Below are positions 37,269-47,756 of a DNA stretch of 64,000 nucleotides, in pieces (positions within the stretch are counted from its first letter, which is position 1; every line of letters begins with the position of its first letter). Source of the stretch: Marthasterias glacialis (Eukaryota; Echinodermata; Asteroidea; Forcipulatida; Asteriidae); contig OU452228.1 of NCBI GenBank assembly GCA_911728455.2, positions 10,030,629 to 10,094,628 on the forward strand, read 5' to 3'. A program made the translations under genes and the position numbers. A model generated the notes under the pieces. That model saw only the letters and a program-made list of their open reading frames with translations, had not been told where the DNA came from and did not search any database.

Positions 37269-37480
37269 CAGCGGCGTAGCCAGGATTTTTTTCAATCGGG
37301 GGGGGGGGGCACAAGGGGGGCGTTGCTTTTTCAGTTTGTGGGGGGGGGGGGGCATGGTCCATGTTTCTCAAAGAATTACACGTAATTGATTTTTTTTTGT
37401 GGGGGCACCTGTGGGGGGGGGGGGGGCACAGAAATGTTATGGAGGCACTTGCCTCCAGGCCCCCTGTGGCTACGCCGCTG
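37269..37480. mobile_element. hAT-like MITE, copy 3
   Basis: Ends CAGCGGCGTAGCCAGG and CCTGTGGCTACGCCGCTG are near-perfect inverted repeats of the hAT type. The flanking octamers CATACATG and TATACAGG agree at 6 of 8 positions, so the target duplication has decayed. The interior is largely G runs. Confidence 0.85.
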
Positions 37481-37489
37481 TATACAGGG

Positions 37490-39846
37490 CTTAACACAAA
37501 TCTTAAAATGGGTTACAAAGCAAAACAGATCATGCTACTTCATTTCTCATTGCCTTTGCAGCCGGTGGTTCAAGAAAAGAGCCAGAACCGTTCAGTTCCC
37601 GCATGGCTTATAATGTGGACCCTGTTGAAGGAAAGAAATTAAAGCAATCTCTCTTAGCATTCTTGATGCAGCTCTCTCCATTTCTAACTTTGTTTGTATA
37701 CACACCATTTTTTTTTTATGTTCTATTTTTTTTTAAGTCTTCAGTTTAGCAACAATGTCCACAAGGGGTCTGTTATAACAAGAATTATTTACTTGACTGG
37801 TAAGGTATTCTTATCAGCAGAAGTACTCAAACAAGATACAATTTATCTTAAACTGACTACTCAACGTTCCTTCCAAAGTCCATTATTATGTCCAGAAATA
37901 AAGTCTTCAAAATTAAAAAAAAAAAAAAAAAAAAAATAGAGAGAGAAAAAAGGGGGTAAATACCGAACCGATCTTCAATGTAAAAACTTTACATCTCGAG
38001 GTTTTTTTTTTAAGTGGTTGACAAAGCAATCTATTTTTATTTTCAATAAGTTAGTCTGACCTAAATTGCCGGCGCCCACTCAACATATTCAGATCCGATA
38101 AAAGGTTTCTGCAGACTGCTTCGTGGAAAATCCGGACCTATGAAAAGCAAGGTTTCTTGTTCGGCTTGTGAGTTAAGAAACATCTAAGAATTGTCATTAC
38201 GAATACAAATCCGTCACGGATCAGAGGGATGAAGTGGCTGGACACATATATCAACCGATGCATTTAAGCAATTCTCAGGAATCGTGAAGGGGGGATTAGA
38301 TACAATTCGAAGTGGATTATCCGCTTAGCCATTTGAATTATAGAAATGGTGCATTTTTAATCAAACTTGGGTTTTAACACGAGATCTGACAGCTATAAAT
38401 AATTGACTCGCTTCCGTGAACGGTATGAAACGCAACTTTAAAAAGTGCTTCCAATAATGTATTAGAAACCACGCTTACGGATCCACCACTAAATTCTTAT
38501 TAACTCAGTTAACACGTTGTATCGATTAATCATCACCAAAATTGTTCAAATAGCCCATTTGTACAAGCGCCATCTTATATACTGCAGTGCATCTTGGGAA
38601 ACCGAGTACATGAACAAGAAATCAATTTGCCAAGATGGCGCCGTTTGTATGCATGTCACTGTGCCAGTGTTTACGTGTCGCGTACCGCAAATGCCTCAAG
38701 GTCAGTGCGCCATGATGGTTGGCGATGTTGTTTGGACTGGAATTTCACCCAGAATCCTTTGCGCGTAGATCATTTCCGGTCATGCGCACTGGGACATAAA
38801 TATGGGCTATTCATACCCCCCCCCCCCTTCGTGAATAACTAGCGGCCGCCACTTTAACCATGTGAAAGAGAAACACTACCAGGTGAAAGAGTAACACAAC
38901 GTGGCACTAATGGGCTTCCGTAGAATGAAGTGACGTTCGATGCAAAATAGAGGGAGCTTTTTTCTATGCGTTTTCGAAATCACGACTAATCTAAACCTAA
39001 TCTAGTCATTTATTTTTTTGAAAAGCGCACTACATAAAATTATCTCAGCACTCTGTACAACAGTACAAACAAATTTACTGCCATTAAAAACAATAACAGT
39101 AAAACTTAGAAAAATCGCAAAATAAAGTTAAAAGCTAAAACAAGTAAACCACGACCGAAACTTTAAGGGACTCCTAAACCGAAGAGTTTACAAACAAAAT
39201 AAAGAAATATAGCCGCGAGTTTGTAAAAAATTAAAGTGAGAGGGAGCCCTCTCCTTTGGCTCCGGCTTGGGGCTCTGGCTTAGACTTCTTCCACCTGTTT
39301 AAATCCCCGTACCGAAAGCACAAGTGGTTTTTTTTATAAATAACTGACGCAGCCTAAATAATTGGAGCAGATCAAGCCAGTACCGTGGTTTAGAAAAGGG
39401 CCTATGGGGGTCGGGTAGATCCAAGGGGCGTGAGGGCGCATGCCCCCTATATTTCCTTCCGAAAAAAACTGGTTAATTTGATTGACAAGTGTACTTCTGT
39501 ATACGTGTAAAAATTGTTCATGCTTTTCAGGACATTTGAGGGTGCTGTTGAGGGACATTTGACTGCCCCGGACCCCACGCTGTTATAGGGCTTTGCGCTA
39601 CGCGCTTGCAGTCGCCACAACTTGCCTTCAATCATCATTTGCTGCTTGATCGGTAAATTTCACGCCCCACCGACCCCCCCCCCCCCCCCCCGTTTGAAAA
39701 TCCTGGGGGTCTAATATCTCTGCTGCTGAATGTGGGAAGATCCAGAGCGAGTGCTGATCTGTCTTAAATTCCGAAAAAAGGGTGAAACCATGGAGGTAAA
39801 AATCCAACTAAGATTTAAGTATGGTATGGATGAAAACAATACTTGC
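37490..39846. other. Region downstream of gene E exon 1
   Basis: No exon able to follow the E donor was recognised on the minus strand. Contains an A run (37913-37937), a possible decayed hAT-like GC-rich stretch (39400-39690) and a segment (38580-38790) with 'aagatggcgcc' and 'cccagaatcctttgcg' words. Confidence 0.4.
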
Positions 39847-41324
39847 CCACTTTTAGCGAAGTTTGACCAGTACGATATCACACGTTCACTGAGATTGACC
39901 TCATCATCTGTGAAGGCAGCGCCCATCCCTGACCCGCTGAAAGGTAGTCCGAACAAAAACGGAATCTCCTCACCGTGCGGTACCTGGCTGAGACTTGGGT
40001 ACCTGTCATTAGCCTGGCACCGGTGGTCAAACACGCCCATGTGAATGGTTGGCGAGTTGGGCAAGAAGTGCAAGAACGGTCTGAGTCTAATCAGAAAGCC
40101 CCAGTCCATCATCATCTCGGTCATAGCTTCCATTCGGGCAAACTTCTTGTCCAGCAGATTGTTGTCCAAGTACTCGAAGGCTATGGCAAGCTTCGATATC
40201 TGATTGGAGCTCGTTCTATTGAGCCAGGCATCCCATTCGTCCTCTGTTAAGCCAATGGTTGCGTTGAATGTATTGCTACTGGGTAAATAGGTATTAATAA
40301 CTTCCAAGGCTACAGAACCATCCCCAGATGTGAACAGGACCATAAAGTTGTGCTGCAAATCCAACTGATCTGTAGTTAATGACACCATGTTGTTGTCCAC
40401 AACCGGAAACCAGATCTGTGATGTCGCCGCGGCAGACACAGTTTGTCCAGCTGCGAGGACATCTTCCATTGAACGTTCCCGGAGACACTGTATAAGTTCA
40501 GAGTTTGTGGACGAAAAGCAGCCTGCTGCCTCTCCGATTTCCTTGGCGTGCTCTCTAACTATTCCACCGTTTCGTATGGAAAAGAAAGGGTGGTAGTATC
40601 CGCTATGTGACGCTGCGTGCTGAAATAACGGCCTGCTCTTATTGGCGAAGAGGTGAAGTGTTACCGAGGCACCACCAGCAGACTGGCCGAAGAGCGTCAC
40701 TCTGGCCGGGTTACCACCAAACGCTGCAATGTTGTCATGGACCCACTGCAAGGCGAGTTGCTGGTCAAGCAGGCCATAGTTCCCCGGTGCGTTCTCGTCG
40801 TCTGTGCAAAGAAACCCGAAGACGTTCAACCGATAGTTGATGGTGACCACTACGACATCGCCACGAGTCGCTAGAGCGGACGCGTCATACCCACTCCCTT
40901 GCCCGGTCTCAAAACTTCCCCCATGAATCCAGAACATCACCGCTAGACCGGCACGTCTGTCCGTTACAGGTGCGAAGATGTTCAGAGTTAAACAATCCTC
41001 ACTTATTTCCAGCGCACTGGTTGGAATCTCCACCATATAATCCGGATAGAAGATGGATACGGCTTTAATATCCTGTGGACAAGATGGCCCGTAGGAAGTT
41101 GCGTTGTAAACCGAGTTCCAGGATGATTTTGCGACGGGAGGTCTGAACCGCAGAGGCCCCACAGGTGGCTCGGCGTATGGTACGCCAAGGTACCGATAAA
41201 ACTGGACTCCGTCTAGTTCGTGCTTCTCTCCGCGTATTGGCCCCGTCGATGTCCTGATGACCGCCGCATTCACAGTGACTACTACTAATGAAATGGCGAT
41301 CAGCATTCGTCCCATCAAAGCCAT
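39847..41324 (-). CDS. Gene E catalytic exon: single-head carboxylesterase with a GC splice donor
   Basis: The ATG at 41324 opens a signal peptide (MALMGRMLIAIS...). The exon holds a complete esterase domain: PYAEPP block, GPSCPQ, EDCLTLN, HGGSF, Ser215 in GQSAGG, Asp335 in SGDGS and His450 in PHGEEI. It reaches the conserved SYWSNFAKSG, where relatives splice in phase 2. Here the donor reads GG|GCAAGT, a GC donor with otherwise perfect consensus. If it were not used, the frame would run on into about 60 unrelated residues (to 39711). No dedicated anchor exon is visible before gene D, so E may splice to 26862-26364. A 139-bp block (40729-40867) is identical to gene F. Family role as for D; substrate unknown. 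Confidence 0.82.
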
Positions 41325-42195
41325 TGCTTGTACGCAGTACCTTGCTGCCCCAGAAAAGTTTTGCAAATTGAAATCGTTCTGCGTTACATCCCGAGTCTAT
41401 ACACTTACAACTACTCGCAGGAGAAGTCTGCGTAAATAAAAGCCTACCCGCGGTGATTGGAACGAGTTGGTTTGTATAACCTATCACTGAGCCACCTTCA
41501 AACGTCATCATCTTTGTTTTCACCGGGAACATGCCATCAATAACGGATTAGACCATAGAGCAAGACTAAGAGAGTTTGAACCTCAGATTGACGGGTAATA
41601 TTTGTGGGTGTGCTGAACGGAGTCGATCTGAAACAAAATGTTTTGGGTTTTGGGGGTCATAGTCTAGCACGCTCCAGGGAGTGTTGGAGAAACTAGCGGC
41701 CTTTCAAGTTGCCGATTCGTCAACGTCAACATCTGTATGCCTTGGGCATGCTATGGGTCACTTTGAGAACTTCTCTGTTATTCACCGAAGACAACGATGA
41801 ATATTCTCACTTTATACCAAGGAAACCGGCTACTTTAATAACAAGCCTCAACTCAGCTTCATCGTAGTTAAATAAGAGAAAAAACAGGATGACTGCATCA
41901 CCATATATGAATTTTATTTTGGGGTATAGAGATCTTTTAGTAATTGATGCACATTTTAAATTGCCCCCTTTGTAATTATACATGCTTGGTGATCCTGGCC
42001 CTATGATGTGACTTACGAGACAACCCTTCGTCTACGACAAACGCAAACAAAAAGTTCAAACTTGCATTTCGCTTCATTTTATGCACATTTCTAGTTGAAT
42101 TCAATTATGAGTCACAAGTCTGTTTAGTTTGATGTACACAGTAATTCATGCAGTTTGTAGATAACCAGGGGGAAAACAATCTAATTCATAGGCTG
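41325..42195. promoter_or_regulatory. Upstream region of gene E
   Basis: On the minus strand GGTATAAAGTG at about 41810-41818 is a TATA-like word about 490 nt above the ATG. It lies next to 'accaaggaaac', also seen in the SINE tail at 59660, so it may come from a repeat. Nothing else recognised. Confidence 0.25.
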
Positions 42196-42564
42196 TTTAA
42201 AGCCCCAGCTCAACATTGGTAAGAAGAAAAACATTAATGTTCACAGATTTACATATACCTTACATGGTATAAAGATAGTGGTGGTAGAAAACTTTCCTTG
42301 GAATATTTCTGCCTGAAGTGTTATCGATGTTGAATAATAAATGAATTAAGATCAATGCAAAAAGTTTGTCTCAGTGAGACGAAAACTCTGCCTATAGGAA
42401 TGCGTACAAAAAGGCTGAATGCATTTTCATCGTTTTCTCTCAAATGTAACAACGAAATGAGCTGACATTTTCACAGGTTGGTTTTATTGAAAAAAAAATC
42501 TTGATTTGTGCAAAGACTGGAAGCATTTACAGAATCTTTACCTATATTGACTAGGGGGTTTAAA
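42196..42564. mobile_element. MITE family 1, copy 4, complete
   Basis: The left terminus is TTTAAAGCCCCAGCTCAACA. The right end 'tttacctatattgactaggg' then 'ggtttaaa' is its worn inverted repeat. The core 'gtctcagtgagacgaaaac' is palindromic. Internal blocks match copies 1, 3 and 5. Confidence 0.88.
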
Positions 42565-43930
42565 CCTTAAAACTTAATATACGGACCTCGCAAAATTTAC
42601 AATGTTTTTATCCTTATATATCTCCCTAGATGATACAGAAGAAAATTACTTCACCCATATGGGCATAGGAAAGAGACGGGAATTAGCCAGGGTTGTCGAC
42701 CATAAAACAACACACATTATTCAGATCATAAGGTAAGTAGTAGTGACAGATTTATAACAATCAATTCCGACAGCTGTAAAATCGAAACTACAGCTGTTGA
42801 ATTTATGGTTGCTTATTTCGTCATATTTAGACGTTGCCATCAGTTGGGCATTATATGTAGAAATCGCGGGTACTACGGGCTTAAAATTGCATTATTTTCA
42901 CTCAACATTGACGACTATACCCTAATGTCGATTTTGTGTTTGTGCTCTTGTCTGTCGAAATAGTGTACGTGTGTTTTGGGGGGTGTCAGTCTTGTTAACA
43001 TGATTAATGGGGCGGGAAAAAGTCACTTATTAACGTGTGTTGCTCTTCCTGATACAGATGCTGGGGCTACTGATAATTTGCATCTATCAAATCAACAATG
43101 AAATACATAATCATTTAGGGAAACGCAAATTAACATTAAAGTTGTCAGAGTAAACAGAGTTGTATTGAAAGAGCAAGTGTGACAGCGTTCACTGGGGGGA
43201 AAGCAAAAGAAAATGCGAAATGTTTTATTAAACTGGTGCTAAGAATTCAGTGCTTTTGGGGGAACACCCCTCCATATCACCAAAAAGATACTTAAGAAAC
43301 ACAGCATTGTCCTGAAGACCATCGGACCATACTGATCGAAACGTCGAGTTGTTACACCACAGTTTCTTTTCAGAACCACCCCGTCCATGGAGAGATTGTT
43401 CATGTACATGGTGTTAGAGTCACCGCAAACCTTACCAAACAGAAAACCTATAGTAATGGAACTGACCAGGTGTTGATTTCACAAAGCACTAGGACTAATC
43501 GTATCTCAAGTTGGGACGAGTAACTAGAGCTAACCTCAAGGACTAGTCATAAGTTAGGACTAGTTTCGTGAAATCCACCCTGGTTTATTGCTGAAACTAG
43601 GCCAGTGCCGTGATAGCATCCTTTTTTAATGACTCCACGAAAGCAGGCAAAAAAAAAAACATTTCATGGACCAATTCGTTATAGGCCGAGCAAATTTAAT
43701 AACGTGAAACTGTTTGCCGTTTCCCGATGTGTCGTTTATCAAGCCTTAAAAAGACCCTCTGCTGATAAGTAAATAAAGTCAGCGGAAACATAAAATATTT
43801 GCCAGGGAGAAGCAGGTTGCTATGTCAACATGACACGGACTACCAATGAACTCTTTCCCATTTAAAGCAAAAAAAAAAAAAAAAAAAATGTGTGTGTGTT
43901 ATTTTTAACTCTTCGAGCACTTTTTGTTCT
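42565..43930. other. Intergenic, no gene recognised
   Basis: The sequence 'ctgatcgaaacgtcgagtt' at about 43334 recurs at 62702 and may be a remnant of a dispersed element. An A run lies at 43870-43888. Confidence 0.4.
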
Positions 43931-43957
43931 TCGTAGTTCCACAAACTAGGTCCGTGG

Positions 43958-43959
<2 letters not shown>

Positions 43960-43992
<33 letters not shown>

Positions 43993-44260
43993 CAGAAGGC
44001 AATATGGTACGGATGTCTGCATTCACACACTCACAAGTGTGTATTCACCTGCAATCGGGGACAACCTATTGTTCCTCTTTTTGTTGTCCCTCTTTTGTTT
44101 CTTTCTTGCAACACCTCCCATATATTTTGTACTCTTGGCCCTTACCCCTGCAATTGGGGACAACCTATTGTTCCTCTTTTGTTTGTACTCTAACTTTTTT
44201 GCAACACCTCCCATATGTTTTGTACACGTTTGGCAACTGGGGACACTTGGCCAACTAGGG
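43960..44260. repeat. T run followed by an imperfect tandem duplication of about 110 bp
   Basis: A T run at 43960-43992 precedes two copies of 'gggacaacctattgttcctc...gcaacacctcccatat' at about 44055-44130 and 44156-44220. A third partial copy follows. No coding role. Confidence 0.75.
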
Positions 44261-44408
44261 ACTCTTATTGTTCCCTTTTGTTATAGGTCCGCTGTTTGAA
44301 TGTGTGTACAAACGGGTTTGTGAGGTCCTGCCATTGTTGATCTATTGTTCCCTTTTCTAAAGAATTTCCATATGGGGTCAAAGTTGAACAAAAAAGAAAA
44401 AACAAAAC

Positions 44409-44443
<35 letters not shown>

Positions 44444-44447
44444 CAAA
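44409..44447. repeat. CA microsatellite
   Basis: About 16 CA units followed by AAAAC repeats. Confidence 0.95.
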
Positions 44448-44687
44448 ACAAAACAAAAACAAAAAAAACCTTGTGGGGGTCCTTTGTTCCGCTGTGTAAA
44501 ATACCCCATAAGAGTCCGTACGTAAGAACACAAAATCAATGTGAATATTTTCTTTAAAACAGTCTGAAACACTTGTCACTCTTTTACGTTTTATGTAGTC
44601 CTCCCTTATGCGTGTTCTGTTTCTAAAGATAATTTTTGTTTCGATTCAAACCTTCTATCGCATGCTTTATGCCAAATGTGGAGAATA

Positions 44688-45544
44688 CAATAGACCGATT
44701 GCGCGACAATGTTTACATGCGGTCACGTGACCCCCTATCGGGGATGACGTCATACAGCTGGTGAAAAATACGTGTAAAGAGATAGGCCGTGACACAGAGT
44801 GAGTTCGAAAACAGTCGATTATACTTTCGTTAACCTTCAGAGCAGCCGGGAGGTTAAAAAATAATCCAATGGTTACCAAATATTTAAGCGATGAATTAGT
44901 TAATCAGCCCCGTTATTTAAGGTGGTATGGTGAGGCATTAATTTATCACATCTCTGTTTCATAATTTAACAAAATTCTTCTAAAAAGAGGTTTTTTAAGC
45001 CATGCACTACCGGCGTCGGACGACTATTATGTAGCCACCCGTCTGTTATTTTGTTTGTAATGTTGGCCTAAATCACTGGAAAAAAAAAGAAGGATAAACA
45101 ACGTTGGAAAAGTGAGCATTAATACCTAGCCTTGCAGAATTTCAGATAGGTAAAGGAATCACACAGTTTTGGAAAGCAATTTCTTTGGAGGATTTCAGCT
45201 TCAAAACTTTGAAATTTTTGTGTTGAAAAGTGTGTGGTGATCGCGGTCGTCTGGCCTAACGTTCCGTCGCGCGCTGTACACATCGTGCACATTTCTACGG
45301 TACTTTTACAATTTTCAAGACTTGCTGGAACTGTCCTTACTGGCTTTATTCAGCCACTTGAAGGTCTTTGGTACAAACTCTGGAATATGTTTCACAGATT
45401 TCGAGCAAAAAAAACCTCGATCGAATTAACTAAATGCATTAATAATCGTGTACCTTACCACCCTTTCCTATGGAGGATTACGTGTGTGTTTACATTTTTA
45501 ACCAACAGGGGTCACGTGACGTAGATCGCGCAATCGGTCTATTG
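44688..45544. mobile_element. Non-autonomous element of about 857 bp with long terminal inverted repeats
   Basis: The left end CAATAGACCGATTGCGCGA and the right end TCGCGCAATCGGTCTATTG are perfect inverted repeats. The match continues inward through GTCACGTGACCCC and its complement. No transposase frame was found inside; the frame 45234-45524 has no motif. Confidence 0.8.
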
Positions 45545-45605
45545 ACTAGGGCTAGGAGTGGATAAGTGCAGCGAATGTTGTTTTGATGATAATACAAATA
45601 ATAAT

Positions 45606-46190
45606 AATGTTAATTGTGTGACGAGACTGTATTTCATATTGTCGGCGAATGTATAGTATGATGGCCCAGACGGAATACAAAGGAAGACATGACAAGTTGG
45701 CTAAGGTGATTCACTGGGATCTGTGTAAGAAGTATGGTGTCCAAGTGCTTGCAAAAGGGTACGACCATGTTCCAGAGAGACCGACCAGGTCAATATCCTC
45801 TGGGACTTCAACATTCAGACTGATCATGTTATAGAACATAGACATCCGGATGTTGCAGTCTTAGATAAGACGAAGAAAAGAAGATGTGTCATCTTATCGA
45901 CATAGCTGTGCCGGGTGGTATAAAGGTAAATCTTCTATAAGGAGATAGAAAAGATCCCGAAGTACCAAGAACTGACTTCGTAAGATTTGGCAAGTGAAGG
46001 TGAAAGCAGTCCCTGTGGTGGTTGGAGCACATGGCACCATTCCGAAAGCGCTGAAGAAGCGTTAAAGATCAAATGGGCACAAGTAGAAGGTAGATCTGCT
46101 ACAGAAGGCGAAGCTGTTAGGATCCTGCGAAAGACCCTCGAGATATAAGGCTACGGGACATAGCCCGACTCGAGGAGTTACTGTCACAAA
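45606..46190 (+). pseudogene. LINE C-terminal fragment with restriction-like endonuclease signature
   Basis: The translation around 45660-46150 shifts frame at least twice. It contains 'IHWDLCKKYG', 'ILWDFNIQTDHVIE', 'RHPDVAVLD', 'IDIAVPG' and 'VPVVVGAHGTIPKAL'. The PD...D arrangement and the block order recall the C-terminal restriction-like endonuclease region of R2/NeSL-type non-LTR retrotransposons. Upstream reverse transcriptase is absent, so this is a 5'-truncated, dead insertion. Confidence 0.65.
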
Positions 46191-47194
46191 AGGAAAATGT
46201 GACTTTTCTTTTGCTTTCTGTGGTATCATAAAATAACAATACAGGATTTCCTCGCCATATTAGAAATGGGAAAGGTTCAAATCTAAAGAATATGATTGAA
46301 ATAATCGATACAATAGTGTAAACAAATATGAAAAAAATATGTAAAACATTACAGACGACTTTCAGAGCATTTTTAATATGTTCGAAGTTGTGAATTTACG
46401 CTCCTCTTGTACAATAAAACAAATCATGTACACTGCCGTGGAGAGTTACGGTAACAATTTTAAAGCTGTGGTTGAACAAATGCCGCTTTCAGTCGATGCT
46501 ACGAATGGGTCTACACTTTGTTTTGTTTCACACGTCTCTGTTGAAACCGATAGAAAACACTGGTTTTAGCAAACACAAATCCAAAGCTTCATCGTGTATA
46601 TTTGTCCATAACTTCGGTCAGATATTAAATTATCCAGTGAAGTACCAGTTTATCTTATCTTAAAAGCTTGGTTTACTTTTTTTGTTCATACTGCTTGGAA
46701 CTAATTCCTGAACCCTGCACGCTCCGCTACGACTGACCCCATGAATACACACAAACTCCATGGTTCCGTGTTGACAGTTTCACAAGAACCTCGCCAGAAA
46801 CTCAATAGCTTCCTAAACAAGTATTGGACACATTTATCTTATTTCTCAAAGCAAGTAAACACGTTTTACTGAAACAGATTTACAAACACAGGGGTGAAAG
46901 ATAGCTGTCAATCATCAAAGTGTAGGACAAATTTATTTGGAGATGATTGAGATTTTGTAGCATCGGCTTTTTAAGGGGGAACAGTTGCTTGTTTTCTTAT
47001 TACCGGTACTTATTACAGAGTTTTTGAAGAGAACTTTGTTTCTGGTTACAAGACGGTCATGATTCATTCATACCAAAGAGAAGATTTCATTGGAAATTAG
47101 TATGCTTTTTTTATTTGCAAAACAGTTAAGAGTTCAATAATGGGGTTCCTTCGCAAGGACTAGTTATGGTCACACAGTGCCCGGTGTCAGAACT
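46191..47194. other. Intergenic, no gene recognised
   Basis: The open frame at 46378-46569 lacks any motif. Nothing else seen. Confidence 0.4.
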
Positions 47195-47430
47195 CTGCAC
47201 TCTAAAATTCAACAATTTCCGGGTCAGAATTGACCCAGATTCCAGATCCCTTTGGGCCTGACCCATTTTTGGGTCAGGCTGACCCGGAAACTGTGTCAAA
47301 ATGACCGCAGAACCCAAACTAAAAATCCCATTTTTAACCAGTTTCAAGGCCCGCCTGACCCATTTCTGGGTTAGGCGGACCTAGCACTTGGAATCCGGGT
47401 CAATTCTGACTCAGAAGTTTTGAGAGTGCA
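47195..47430. mobile_element. GGGTCA-rich MITE (family 3), copy 2, best preserved
   Basis: The ends are inverted: CACTCTAAAATTCA at the left and TTTTGAGAGTG at the right, with CCGGGTCAGAATTGACCC and GGGTCAATTCTGACTC just inside. GGGTCA/TGACCC recurs throughout ('cctgacccatttttgggtca', 'ggctgacccgga'). No coding capacity. It lies in the 3' flank of the gene F catalytic exon. Confidence 0.8.
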
Positions 47431-47756
47431 GGTTTTTCGTATCCATCCCAAACGCACCCCTACTCTACACCAAACCCTAAGCTCCAGATTCGGATTCATC
47501 TCCAGCCAAACCAAGTCTCAGAAACTAGCATCAAACAATTATTGTTCAAGTCTCAGAAACTAGCATCGGCTCGGCTTTATGTGAAATCATTATCTTTATG
47601 GTGTCTGACAAATATCACCTGAAACTGAAATATGGAACCCTTGACAAGAAGAGTGCCCTTATTAATATTTCCGTGAGGAAAACTATTCCTATCTATGAGG
47701 TAGTTACCAACGTGGAGGGAGAAAGAACCAAGCAAGGTTTGTGAAGTTGTACTTAC

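Noticed and set aside
39711..39846. C-terminal extension of gene E read from the continuous frame
   Set aside because: It follows the conserved splice point and has no family similarity, so I treat it as intron behind a GC donor. A minor read-through form remains possible.
44265..44579. Open frames across the CA repeat region
   Set aside because: Low-complexity translation of microsatellite and A-rich sequence.
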